From contig NZ_JABAGQ010000014.1 of NCBI RefSeq assembly GCF_012844225.1, positions 55,493 to 119,492 on the forward strand: a stretch of 64,000 bases of DNA. Reading direction: 5' to 3'. Both the position numbers and the translations under genes were made by a program. The notes beneath the pieces are model-generated. The model was not told where the DNA came from. It saw only the letters and a program-made list of their open reading frames with translations, and did not search any database. Source of the stretch: Rhodococcus sp. 105337 (GTDB lineage: Bacteria; Actinomycetota; Actinomycetes; Mycobacteriales; Mycobacteriaceae). This document shows positions 9,674 to 17,282 of this stretch, piece after piece (within the stretch, counting starts at the first letter, position 1; the number at the start of each line of letters is the position of its first letter).

Positions 9674-10645
9674 GTGCGGGCCGACCGACTGGTGTCTCTG
9701 GTGCTGTTGCTGCGTCAGCGCGGCCGGCTGACGGCGGACGTCCTCGCCGAGGAACTCGAGGTTTCGGTCCGTACCGTCCTGCGCGACATCGAGGCGCTCT
9801 CCACGGCGGGTGTCCCCGTGTACTCCGAACGGGGCCGGCACGGCGGGTTCTCGTTGCTCCCCGGGTTCAGGACCCAGCTGACCGGGCTGAACCACGACGA
9901 AGCTCTGTCTCTGCTCGCTGCCGGTTCCGGTCCGGGCGGGCAGATTTTCGGACTCGGCACGGCTCGTGCGTCGGCGGTGCGGAAAATCGTCGATGCACTC
10001 CCCGAAAGCCACCGGATCGCCGCGAGCAATGCCGCCCGACGACTGCTCGTCGACCCCGAGACCGACCTGCTCTCCCGCCGCACGGCCCGCGACGAGGTTG
10101 CGGGCCCGATCCTGGTCGCGGTCCGGAATGCGGTCCTCGGCGGACGGAAGCTGCGCCTTCACTACTCCTCCGCGGGCCGGGCACCGCAGTGGCGCACGGT
10201 GGACCCGATCGGTCTGGTCACGGTGCGGGACAAGGCCTACCTGCTGGCCACCGAGTTCGGCTCCGACAGGACGCTGCGGATATCGCGGATCCTCGCCGCG
10301 CACGAGATGGCCGCAGCGGCGGAGCGTCCGGATCGGGTCGACCTGGCACGCATCTGGGCGCAACGCTGCGCCCGGTTCCTGTCCGAGGACCACATCGCCG
10401 TCGATGTGCGAGTCGACCCGGTGCGACGAGACGACCTGCTGGACATGGCGGAAGCCGTCCACACCGAGGAACCCGACGCCGACGGCCGGTTGCGCCTGGA
10501 CGTCACGTTTCAAGATCTCCGGCACGCGGAGTGGGCGCTGTGGCAACTCGGCACCCAGGCCGAGGCGCTCGCACCGCCGGAGCTCCGCGCCTCCCTGCGC
10601 AGCCGGGCGCAGACGGTCGCGGATCGCTACCGAGAGCCCGTGTGA
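9674..10645 (+). CDS. WYL domain transcriptional regulator (YafY-like)
   Basis: Protein of 323 residues with an N-terminal winged helix-turn-helix (ADVLAEELEVSVRTVLRDIEAL, residues 20-41, the HTH_11 form) and a WYL sensor domain from about residue 140. In the WYL domain the usual W-Y-L signature lies around PIGLVTVRDKAYLLATE. A C-terminal WCX-like segment follows. The start is a GTG at 9674. These regulators usually repress a divergent gene and respond to a small ligand. Here the divergent gene is the RidA protein and a palindrome lies between them. Confidence 0.88.
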   Translation: MRADRLVSLVLLLRQRGRLTADVLAEELEVSVRTVLRDIEALSTAGVPVYSERGRHGGFSLLPGFRTQLTGLNHDEALSLLAAGSGPGGQIFGLGTARASAVRKIVDALPESHRIAASNAARRLLVDPETDLLSRRTARDEVAGPILVAVRNAVLGGRKLRLHYSSAGRAPQWRTVDPIGLVTVRDKAYLLATEFGSDRTLRISRILAAHEMAAAAERPDRVDLARIWAQRCARFLSEDHIAVDVRVDPVRRDDLLDMAEAVHTEEPDADGRLRLDVTFQDLRHAEWALWQLGTQAEALAPPELRASLRSRAQTVADRYREPV

Positions 10646-10678
10646 CTCGATCCCGGTGTCGCGTGGGGTCGGCGGCGG

Positions 10679-11131
10679 TCAGCCGCCGAGATGCGCGGCG
10701 TCGGTGATGTTCGCGAGTCGCACCTGACCCTGGGCGACGAGGCGGTCCTGCTCGTCGGTGATGATCACCTTCCAGAGTTGCTGGGTGCGTCCGCGGTGCA
10801 CGGGGGTGCCGACCGCGGTGAGAACACCTTCGCGGGTGGCACGGAGGAAGTCGGTGTTGTTGTTGACTCCGACGACGGTGCCGCGGTCGGCGAACCACGC
10901 GGAGCCACCCACGCTCGCGAGTGTCTCGATCACCGCGCAGTACACGCCACCGTGCACGATTCCGAACGGCTGGTGCTGGTTCGGGGTCACCGTCCAGCGC
11001 GCCCCCACCCGGTCGGGGCCGATCTCGAGGAATTCGAGGCCGAGGGCGGTGCCGAACCCGTTGGCGTTGAGCGCTGTGGCGGCGGCCGGGTCGTGCAGCG
11101 AGGTGGGGTCGAGCCGGGGCTGATCGGTCAT
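10679..11131 (-). CDS. PaaI family thioesterase (hotdog fold)
   Basis: Protein of 150 residues with the hotdog signature: HQPFGIVHGGVYCAVIETLAS, where the HGG loop precedes the long helix, then VGVNNNTDFLRATREG and the final strand pair. It would hydrolyse acyl- or phenylacetyl-CoA thioesters; the exact substrate cannot be read. The ATG at 11131 (MTDQPRLDP) fits the family length better than the upstream ATG at 11206. A thioesterase gene sits next to blaI/blaR in M. tuberculosis (Rv1847, from memory), so this is the edge of a conserved block that is interrupted here by the iron-uptake genes. Confidence 0.87.
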   Translation of the reverse strand: MTDQPRLDPTSLHDPAAATALNANGFGTALGLEFLEIGPDRVGARWTVTPNQHQPFGIVHGGVYCAVIETLASVGGSAWFADRGTVVGVNNNTDFLRATREGVLTAVGTPVHRGRTQQLWKVIITDEQDRLVAQGQVRLANITDAAHLGG

Positions 11132-11290
11132 GCGGTCTCTCCGTTGCATGCGGGGCCGCGTCCGGTGGATCCGGGCGCCGGTGGCCACCGAACGATGGTA
11201 GGGCATCGCGGTTTTCGGTCACGTCGCGTGTTTCGGTTGCGCGGCGCGTTCGCCGTACCCATCCCTGGACCGGGGCCACGGGATACGCAC

Positions 11291-11328
11291 GACGGCGGGC
11301 CCCACGAGTGCTCGTGGGACCCGCCGTC
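11291..11328 (-). terminator. Strong hairpin terminator after FhuF-like gene
   Basis: Arms 11291-11308 and 11311-11328 pair over 17 of 18 positions (one C/A mismatch) around a two-base loop. It starts 88 bases past the stop of the minus-strand FhuF-like gene and lies between it and the thioesterase gene. Being nearly symmetric, it could act in both directions. No T-run. Confidence 0.7.
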
Positions 11329-11415
11329 GGTATGGACCCGGGAATCACTGCAGCCCTCAGGACTCCGGCGCGGTCCGTTGTTGCGCGAACATCCCCACTA
11401 TAGGGAAGGCTGCCC

Positions 11416-12123
11416 TTATTTCACAAGACCTCGAACCGGAAACCCTGCTGCGACGAACGCGTCGAGGAGAATCTGCCCCCGGCGCGCGGCGACCCGCCGG
11501 GATCCGCCGCCGAGAATCGGCAGTTGCGCCGCACCGGTCACCACGGACCGGCCCACCATGGCCCAGAATCGCGGACCGTCGAGGGGCGCGGACCGGCAGA
11601 CGGCGCCGTGCACCGCCGTCAGGGCACTGACGGCGCGATGCGCCGTCCACACGGCCATCGCCTCCTCGCACGGCAGCACCACCACGTCGCCGGAGTCGGC
11701 GGCGCGATCGTCCGGCAGAACCCGCAGCGTGTCGTCGGCGACACCCGCCCAGTCGATGCAGCCGTCGCTGTCCTGATGCAGCCAGAGATTGTCCAGTCCC
11801 GGATCCCACACGCGGCCGTCCAAGACATACGGGGCGAGCACGCGTCCGGTCACCGCATGGATGAGCGCGGCGGCGACCTGTTCCGCGGCGATGCGGGGAT
11901 CCTCGACGTCTTCGCGCGCCCGGGCGTAGAGCAACTCGATGCGGTGCGTGCGCTCCATTCCCCCGAGGTACCACCAGCGTCGCCGCGGTTCCTCGTCCAC
12001 GCACGCGACCGCGTACACGCGCGGCGCTCCCGCGGTGAGTGATTCCAGTCGCCGGCGCGTGTCGTCGAACGCGCGGACGGGGGTGGGAGCGGCCGCGGGT
12101 GACGGCAGCAGCAGAGTCGTCAT
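11416..12123 (-). CDS. FhuF-like iron-related protein (no Fe-S Cys motif)
   Basis: Protein of 235 residues divergent from a siderophore ABC transporter, with an IdeR/DtxR-like box in its promoter. Length, the aromatic-rich N-terminal half and the segment DGPRFWAMVGRSVVTGAAQL resemble the FhuF/siderophore-reductase-like group. FhuF proteins normally end in a Cys-Cys-x10-Cys-x2-Cys motif that binds a [2Fe-2S] cluster. That motif is absent here: the C-terminus has no Cys at all. Assignment therefore rests mostly on context and is uncertain. It may be a cluster-free member of the group or an unrelated iron-regulated protein. The ATG at 12123 follows a GGAGG ribosome site. Confidence 0.5.
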   Translation of the reverse strand: MTTLLLPSPAAAPTPVRAFDDTRRRLESLTAGAPRVYAVACVDEEPRRRWWYLGGMERTHRIELLYARAREDVEDPRIAAEQVAAALIHAVTGRVLAPYVLDGRVWDPGLDNLWLHQDSDGCIDWAGVADDTLRVLPDDRAADSGDVVVLPCEEAMAVWTAHRAVSALTAVHGAVCRSAPLDGPRFWAMVGRSVVTGAAQLPILGGGSRRVAARRGQILLDAFVAAGFPVRGLVK

Positions 12124-12152
12124 CCGACCTCCTGATCGACGGGTCCCGTTAA

Positions 12153-12171
12153 TTAGGTAAGCCTAACCATT
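12153..12171. promoter_or_regulatory. IdeR/DtxR iron box 1
   Basis: The 19 bases starting TTAGGTAAGCCTAACC match the DtxR/IdeR consensus (TWAGGTWAGSCTWACCTWA) at 17 of 19 positions by my count. The site lies 30 bases upstream of the FhuF-like gene start, where a bound iron-loaded repressor would block transcription. It predicts induction under iron limitation. Confidence 0.8.
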
Positions 12172-12237
12172 GCAGTCCGGGCGGGAGCGCGCAACCCTCC
12201 CGTTCCCGTTCCCCCGGGCACCCCCTCCCGCCGCCAC

Positions 12238-12256
12238 ATAGGATTCCGTAACCTAA
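12238..12256. promoter_or_regulatory. Possible IdeR/DtxR iron box 2
   Basis: The 19 bases starting ATAGGATTCCGTAACC match the same consensus at about 14 of 19 positions, with a well kept right half-site (TAACCTAA). It is 53 bases upstream of the first FecCD permease and so is placed to control the uptake operon. Weaker than box 1. Confidence 0.5.
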
Positions 12257-12309
12257 CTCCTAGATCCGCAGTCCCACTCGCGATCCCTCCCGAGGAGCAC
12301 CCCGCGCAC

Positions 12310-13737
12310 GTGACCACCACCCCCCACCGCAACGCCGCCCCACCGGCGTCCACCCCGATCACCCCGCCCACCACGGGGCGTCGCGTCGCCGCCGAACTCC
12401 TCGACCTCGCACTCGTCGCCCTCCCCCTCGCCATCGGCGCCCTGGTGGTCGACACCCTCGGCGACGCACACGGCGGCGGGCAGGCCGACCGCATCGTGTT
12501 CGGCACCGCAGCCGTCCTCATCGCCGCAGCGGTGCTGTGGTGGAATCGCGGACTCCGCGAAGGCCGCACCGGACAGAGCCTCGGCAAACAGTGGCTGGGC
12601 CTGGTCACCCGCGACACCGTCACCAGCGCACCGGTCGGCGCCCGGGCCGCACTCCTGCGGCGCGGCACCGACACCGTCACCGTCAAGGCCGCCGTCCACG
12701 ACGGCTTCACGCCCCGACCGGCCGACACCAGCCTCCCCGCGATGCGCCGCCGCCGACTCCTCGGCCTCGCCGTCCTGGCAGTTCTCCTCGTGCTCGTCCT
12801 GCTCGCCAGCATCGCCGTCGGTGCCCGGCCCATGTCCTTCGCCGAGGTCTACCACGCGCTGGCCGTCAACGACGGCGCCGAAACCGACCTGATCGTGCAC
12901 TCGCTCCGCATCCCCCGCACCCTGCTCGCCCTGATCGTCGGCATCGCACTCGGCGTCGCCGGAGCGCTCATCCAAGGGCACACCCGCAACCCCCTCGCCG
13001 ACGCCGGCCTGCTCGGCATCAACGCCGGTGCCGCGTTCATGGTGGTGCTCGCGATCTACCTGTTCGGCGTCACCACCCCCGCCCAATACCTGTGGTTCGC
13101 GTTCGCCGGCGCCATGCTCTCGAGCATCGTCGTGTTCGGCTTCGCCTCCGTCGGCAACGGCCGCTCGAGCCCACTGAGCCTGGCCCTGGCCGGCGCGGCC
13201 GTCGCCTTCTTCCTGCAGGCGATGATCCAGACCATCGTCCTGCTCGACCAGACCAGCCTCGACGGCTACCGATTCTGGGTGGTCGGCTCCGTCGCCGGCC
13301 GCGGCATGGACGTGCTCTGGCAGGTCCTCCCGTTCCTCGTCGCCGGACTCGTCGTCGCCATCGCGGGCACACCGTCGCTCAACGTGCTCAGCCTCGGTGA
13401 CGACGTCGCCCGCTCCCTCGGCACCAACGTCGTGCTCACCCGCGTGGTCGGCATCGCCGCCATCACCGTCCTGACCGGCGCAGCCACCGCTGCCTGCGGA
13501 CCGATCGCCTTCGTCGGCCTGATCGTCCCGCACATCGCCCGCGCGATCACCGGGCCCGACTACCGATGGCTGCTGCCCTACGCCGGGCTGCTCGGAGGCG
13601 TCCTGCTCGTACTCGCCGACGTGATCGGCCGCATCGTGGTGCGCCCCGGCGAACTGCAGGTCGGGATCGTGCTCGCACTCATCGGCGCCCCGTTCTTCAT
13701 CGCCCTGGTGCGACGCCGGAAGCTGGTGGCACTGTGA
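12310..13737 (+). CDS. Iron-siderophore ABC permease, RDD-FecCD fusion
   Basis: Protein of 475 residues that joins two membrane modules. Residues about 22-120 look like an RDD domain: GRRVAAELLDLALVALPLAIG, a second helix, then GRTGQSLGKQWLGLVTRDT, the usual RDD ending. A linker follows, then a complete FecCD permease from about residue 148 with the family hallmarks RIPRTLLALIVGIALGVAG, IQGHTRNPLADAGLLGI, LAGAAVAFF and ACGPIAFVGLIVPHIAR. FecCD permeases import ferric siderophores or haem. The fused RDD module is of unknown role. The start is the GTG at 12310. Its stop overlaps the next permease start (GTGA), so the operon is tightly coupled. Confidence 0.88.
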   Translation: MTTTPHRNAAPPASTPITPPTTGRRVAAELLDLALVALPLAIGALVVDTLGDAHGGGQADRIVFGTAAVLIAAAVLWWNRGLREGRTGQSLGKQWLGLVTRDTVTSAPVGARAALLRRGTDTVTVKAAVHDGFTPRPADTSLPAMRRRRLLGLAVLAVLLVLVLLASIAVGARPMSFAEVYHALAVNDGAETDLIVHSLRIPRTLLALIVGIALGVAGALIQGHTRNPLADAGLLGINAGAAFMVVLAIYLFGVTTPAQYLWFAFAGAMLSSIVVFGFASVGNGRSSPLSLALAGAAVAFFLQAMIQTIVLLDQTSLDGYRFWVVGSVAGRGMDVLWQVLPFLVAGLVVAIAGTPSLNVLSLGDDVARSLGTNVVLTRVVGIAAITVLTGAATAACGPIAFVGLIVPHIARAITGPDYRWLLPYAGLLGGVLLVLADVIGRIVVRPGELQVGIVLALIGAPFFIALVRRRKLVAL

Positions 13738-14879
13738 CCACCACCCCCGGCACCGAGACCCCCACGCCCCTCACGGCCCCCGTCGACAGCGCGCGGCGCC
13801 GCTCGCCGATCCAGATCTCCACCGCCGTGCCCGGCCGGCACGCGTTCCGCATCGGACCGTTCTCGGTGGTCTGGCGCGGCCGCATGGTGCTGGTGTGCGC
13901 CCTGATCGCTGTCGCCACCTTCCTGCTCACCTGTGTGTCGCTCGGACGCGGCGACTACCCGATGTCGGTTCCCCAGGTCATCGAGGTGCTCTTCGGCGGC
14001 GGCTCCCGCCTCGAGCGATTCGTCGTCTTCGACCTGCGACTGCCCCGGGCGGTCGGCGCGATCGTCGTCGGCGCCGCCCTCGCCGTGGCCGGCGCGATCA
14101 CGCAGTCGCTGTCCCGCAACGCCCTCGCCAGCCCCGACATCCTCGGCATCACCGCCGGTGCGAGCGCCGCCGCGGTCGCCCTGATCGTCCTCACCGGCGG
14201 CGGATCCGTCGTCGGCATCCTCGCCACCCTCGGGTTGCCGCTGGCGGCCCTCGCCGGTGCCCTGCTCACCGCCGCGGTCATCTACCTGCTCGCCTGGCGC
14301 AACGGCGTCGAAGGGTTCCGGCTCGTCCTCATCGGCATCGGCATCAACGCGATGCTGCTCGCCCTCACCAACTGGATGCTGGTCTCCGCCGACATCAACG
14401 ACGTCTCCCGCGCCCAGGTCTGGCTCACCGGATCACTCAACGGCGTCTCCTGGAACCAGGTGGCCCCGGCCGCCCTGGTTCTGCTCGTCCTCGGCGCGTG
14501 GGCCACCGTCTCGTCGTTCACCGTCGGCGCGCTGCGCCTCGGCGACGACACGGCGCGCTCCCTCGGGGTGCCGCTGCAAACGCAGCAGGCCCTGCTGCTG
14601 ATCACCGCCTGCACCCTCGCCGCGGTCGCCACCGCCGCGGCCGGACCCGTCGGGTTCGTCGCGCTCGCCGCCCCCCAGATCGCAGTCCGTCTGGTCAAGT
14701 CCGCGGGGCCGCCGATCATCGCGTCCGCACTGACCGGGGCGCTGCTCGTCGTCGGCGCCGACCTCATCGCCCGTACGATCCTGCCCGTACCACTGCCCGT
14801 CGGTCTCGTCACCTCCGCGCTCGGCGGCCCGTTCCTGCTGTACTTGCTCGTGCGCTCCAACCGGAAGGTCTCCGCGTGA
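13734..14879 (+). CDS. Iron-siderophore ABC permease (FecCD), second subunit
   Basis: Protein of 381 residues, the partner permease of the preceding fusion. Landmarks are FDLRLPRAVGAIVVGAALAV, ITQSLSRNALASPDILGITAG, the helix LVLIGIGINAMLLALTNW, and AAAGPVGFVALAAPQIAVRL. An N-terminal cytoplasmic extension of about 45 residues precedes the first membrane helix. The GTG start at 13734 overlaps the upstream stop by four bases. Two different FecCD subunits usually form a heterodimer with one ATPase. No periplasmic substrate-binding lipoprotein is encoded nearby. Confidence 0.9.
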   Translation: MTTTPGTETPTPLTAPVDSARRRSPIQISTAVPGRHAFRIGPFSVVWRGRMVLVCALIAVATFLLTCVSLGRGDYPMSVPQVIEVLFGGGSRLERFVVFDLRLPRAVGAIVVGAALAVAGAITQSLSRNALASPDILGITAGASAAAVALIVLTGGGSVVGILATLGLPLAALAGALLTAAVIYLLAWRNGVEGFRLVLIGIGINAMLLALTNWMLVSADINDVSRAQVWLTGSLNGVSWNQVAPAALVLLVLGAWATVSSFTVGALRLGDDTARSLGVPLQTQQALLLITACTLAAVATAAAGPVGFVALAAPQIAVRLVKSAGPPIIASALTGALLVVGADLIARTILPVPLPVGLVTSALGGPFLLYLLVRSNRKVSA

Positions 14880-15781
14880 CCGACACCCACACCCCCGCCG
14901 CCTCGGACACCGAACACCCCGAGGCTGCCCCGGCGACCCGTCTGGTCGCCGAACACATCGGGCTCGGCTACGGGGATCGGCTGATCATCGACGACCTCGA
15001 CCTGGAGATCCCCACCGGCGTCATCACCACCATCATCGGACCCAACGGCTGCGGCAAATCGACCCTGCTGCGGTCGCTGAGCCGACTGCTCAAACCCCGC
15101 ACCGGGCAGATCCTGCTCGACGGCCGCAACATCACCACGATGCGCACCCGCGACGTCGCCCGCGTGCTCGGGATGCTGCCGCAAGCGCCCCTCGCCCCCG
15201 AAGGACTGACCGTCGCCGACCTCGTCGCCCGCGGCCGGCACCCCCACCAGTCGTGGCTGCGCCAATGGTCGTCCGACGACGAGGGCGAAGTCGCCGCCGC
15301 GCTCGACCGCACCGGCATCGCCGACCTCGCGGACCGGCCGGTCGACGAATTGTCCGGCGGCCAGCGCCAACGCGCCTGGATCTCCATGGCACTCGCGCAA
15401 GGCACCGACATCCTGCTGCTCGACGAACCCACCACCTACCTCGACCTCGCGCACTCGGTGGAAGTGCTCGACCTCGTCGACCGGTTGCACAGCGAACTCG
15501 GCCGCACCGTCGTGATGGTCCTGCACGACCTCAACCTCGCCGTCCGCTACAGCGACCACCTCGTGGTGATGAAGGACGGCCGCATCGTGCGCTCCGGTCC
15601 GCCCTCGGAGGTGATCTCCGCCGAACTGCTCGCCGAGGTGTTCGATCTCGACGCGTCGGTGATCGAGGATCCGGTGTCCGGCCGGCCGCTGATCATCCCG
15701 ATCGGCACCCGGCACGTCTACGGCGCAGTCGGGGGTCCCGTGGCCCCGGCGCACACGCCCGGAATTGCCGAAACTCCCTGA
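14876..15781 (+). CDS. Iron-siderophore ABC ATP-binding protein (FecE/FepC-like)
   Basis: ATPase of 301 residues with Walker A (GPNGCGKST), Q-loop region LGMLPQAP, signature LSGGQRQRAW, Walker B (ILLLDEPTTYLD) and switch His (VLHDLNLA). The LSGGQRQRAWI-MALAQ and RG(R)HPH segments are typical of ferric-siderophore/haem importers. The GTG at 14876 overlaps the permease stop (GTGA). A C-terminal tail of about 60 residues after the switch region follows the FepC pattern (PVSGRPLIIPIG). Likely co-regulated by iron through the boxes upstream of the first permease. Confidence 0.92.
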   Translation: MTDTHTPAASDTEHPEAAPATRLVAEHIGLGYGDRLIIDDLDLEIPTGVITTIIGPNGCGKSTLLRSLSRLLKPRTGQILLDGRNITTMRTRDVARVLGMLPQAPLAPEGLTVADLVARGRHPHQSWLRQWSSDDEGEVAAALDRTGIADLADRPVDELSGGQRQRAWISMALAQGTDILLLDEPTTYLDLAHSVEVLDLVDRLHSELGRTVVMVLHDLNLAVRYSDHLVVMKDGRIVRSGPPSEVISAELLAEVFDLDASVIEDPVSGRPLIIPIGTRHVYGAVGGPVAPAHTPGIAETP

Positions 15782-15851
15782 TCACGACCCCGCCGAGGCT
15801 ACGACCCGGGGTAGTACGCACAAACGTCGGAGAAATCCGTAGAATCGGACC

Positions 15852-16271
15852 ATGGCAGCACTAGGCGAACTCGAGCGAGCAGTGATGGACCACCTGTGGT
15901 CCTCCACCGAACCCCAGACGGTCCGGCAGGTCCACGAAGCCCTGTCCACCCGCCGCAACCTGGCGTACACCACCGTCATGACGGTGCTGCAACGGCTCGC
16001 GAAGAAAAACCTGGTGGTCCAGCAGCGCGACGACCGCGCCCACCGCTACATGCCCGTCCACGGCCGCGACGAACTCGTCGCCAACCTCATGGTGGACGCC
16101 CTCGATCAAGCCGACGAAACCGCCGGCCGCGCCGCCGCCCTCGTCCACTTCGTCGGCCGCGTCGGCGCCGACGAAGCCGAAGCACTGCGCGCCGCACTCG
16201 CCGAGCTCGAAGCCCAGCAGTCGGGCACCACCGCCACGCTGGGCGAACACGGCTCCGGGCGCGCGAGCTGA
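15852..16271 (+). CDS. blaI: BlaI/MecI family transcriptional repressor
   Basis: Winged-helix repressor of 139 residues (GELERAVMDHLWSSTEPQTV; recognition region RRNLAYTTVMTVLQRLAKKN). BlaI proteins bind operators as dimers and are inactivated by a membrane metalloprotease. Here that protease gene (BlaR-like) follows after 13 bases. The same pair occurs in M. tuberculosis as Rv1846c/Rv1845c (from memory), where BlaI controls beta-lactamase and other genes. The 70-base leader contains a TAGTA half-site near 15812, but I could not define a full operator. Confidence 0.88.
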   Translation: MAALGELERAVMDHLWSSTEPQTVRQVHEALSTRRNLAYTTVMTVLQRLAKKNLVVQQRDDRAHRYMPVHGRDELVANLMVDALDQADETAGRAAALVHFVGRVGADEAEALRAALAELEAQQSGTTATLGEHGSGRAS

Positions 16272-16284
16272 CACACTCGATGTC

Positions 16285-17235
16285 ATGAACGCCCCCACAG
16301 CGCTGTTCTTCGGGATACTCGCGCTGCTTCTCGCGGGTCCGGTGCCCGGGCTCCTCGCCCGTGCCACCTGGCCGCACCGCAACCCGCGTGCGGCGCTCGT
16401 GCTCTGGCAGGCGATCGCGCTGGCCGCGGTCCTGTCCGCGTTCAGCAGCGGGCTCGCCATCGCCAGCCGGCTCCTCGTCCCCGGGGCCGACGGCCGGCCC
16501 ACCACCGAGCCGCTCCGCGAAATCGAAGCGCTCGGTCTGCCGCTTTGGCTGACCTACATCGTGGTGCTCGCCCTGACCCTGCTCATCGGTGCTCGCCTGA
16601 TCTACTCCATGCTCCGCGTCGCGGTCCGTACCCGCCGTCGCCGGTCCCGGCACCGGATGCTCGTCGACCTTCTCGACAACCGCGACTCCCGCGAGGTCGT
16701 CCGACGCCACCCGCACGTCCGGATCCTCGACTCCGCCGACCCCATCGCATACTGCCTTCCCGGCCTGCGCCACCGCGTGGTGCTCAGCGCCGGCACCCTC
16801 GACAACCTCAGCGACGCCGAACTCCGCGCCATCCTCTGCCACGAACACTCGCACCTGCGGGCCCGCCACGACCTCGTCCTCGAGGCGTTCACCGCCGTGT
16901 ACGAAGCCTTCCCCCGCTGGGTGCGGTCCCGTTCCGCTCTCGGCTCGGTGCAGACGCTCGTGGAGATGCTCGCCGACGACTCCGCGGTCCGCGTGACCGG
17001 GCCGACCCCCCTCGCCCGGGCACTGGTCGCGTGCGCCGGCACCTCCACCCCGAAAGGCGCCCTGGCCGCCGGGGGGCCGAGCACCGTGCTCCGGGTGCGG
17101 CGCCTCGCCGATCCCGGACCCGACCTGCGTATCTCCGCCGGCGCCTACATCGCCGCCGCCGCGATCCTGGTGGTGCCCACCGTCGCCGTCGCCGTACCGT
17201 GGCTCACCGAGCTGAGCCGCCTGCTCGCGCACTGA
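16285..17235 (+). CDS. M56 family metallopeptidase (BlaR1/MecR1-like)
   Basis: Membrane zinc protease of 316 residues. The zinc motif HEHSH is at residues 186-190, in a segment after two or three N-terminal membrane helices (about residues 4-22, 37-60 and 90-108). A final membrane helix lies near 290-308. There is no penicillin-binding sensor domain, unlike staphylococcal BlaR1, which matches the short mycobacterial form. It probably cleaves or otherwise inactivates the BlaI repressor encoded just upstream, in the same operon. Confidence 0.88.
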   Translation: MNAPTALFFGILALLLAGPVPGLLARATWPHRNPRAALVLWQAIALAAVLSAFSSGLAIASRLLVPGADGRPTTEPLREIEALGLPLWLTYIVVLALTLLIGARLIYSMLRVAVRTRRRRSRHRMLVDLLDNRDSREVVRRHPHVRILDSADPIAYCLPGLRHRVVLSAGTLDNLSDAELRAILCHEHSHLRARHDLVLEAFTAVYEAFPRWVRSRSALGSVQTLVEMLADDSAVRVTGPTPLARALVACAGTSTPKGALAAGGPSTVLRVRRLADPGPDLRISAGAYIAAAAILVVPTVAVAVPWLTELSRLLAH

Positions 17236-17282
17236 CCCCGCGCCGATTTCGATCCCACCCCGTTTCGGGGGAAGCTGTACCC

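Noticed and set aside
15782..15851. BlaI operator
   Set aside because: A TAGTA half-site is present near 15812, but no second half at proper spacing was evident, so I did not list it as a feature.
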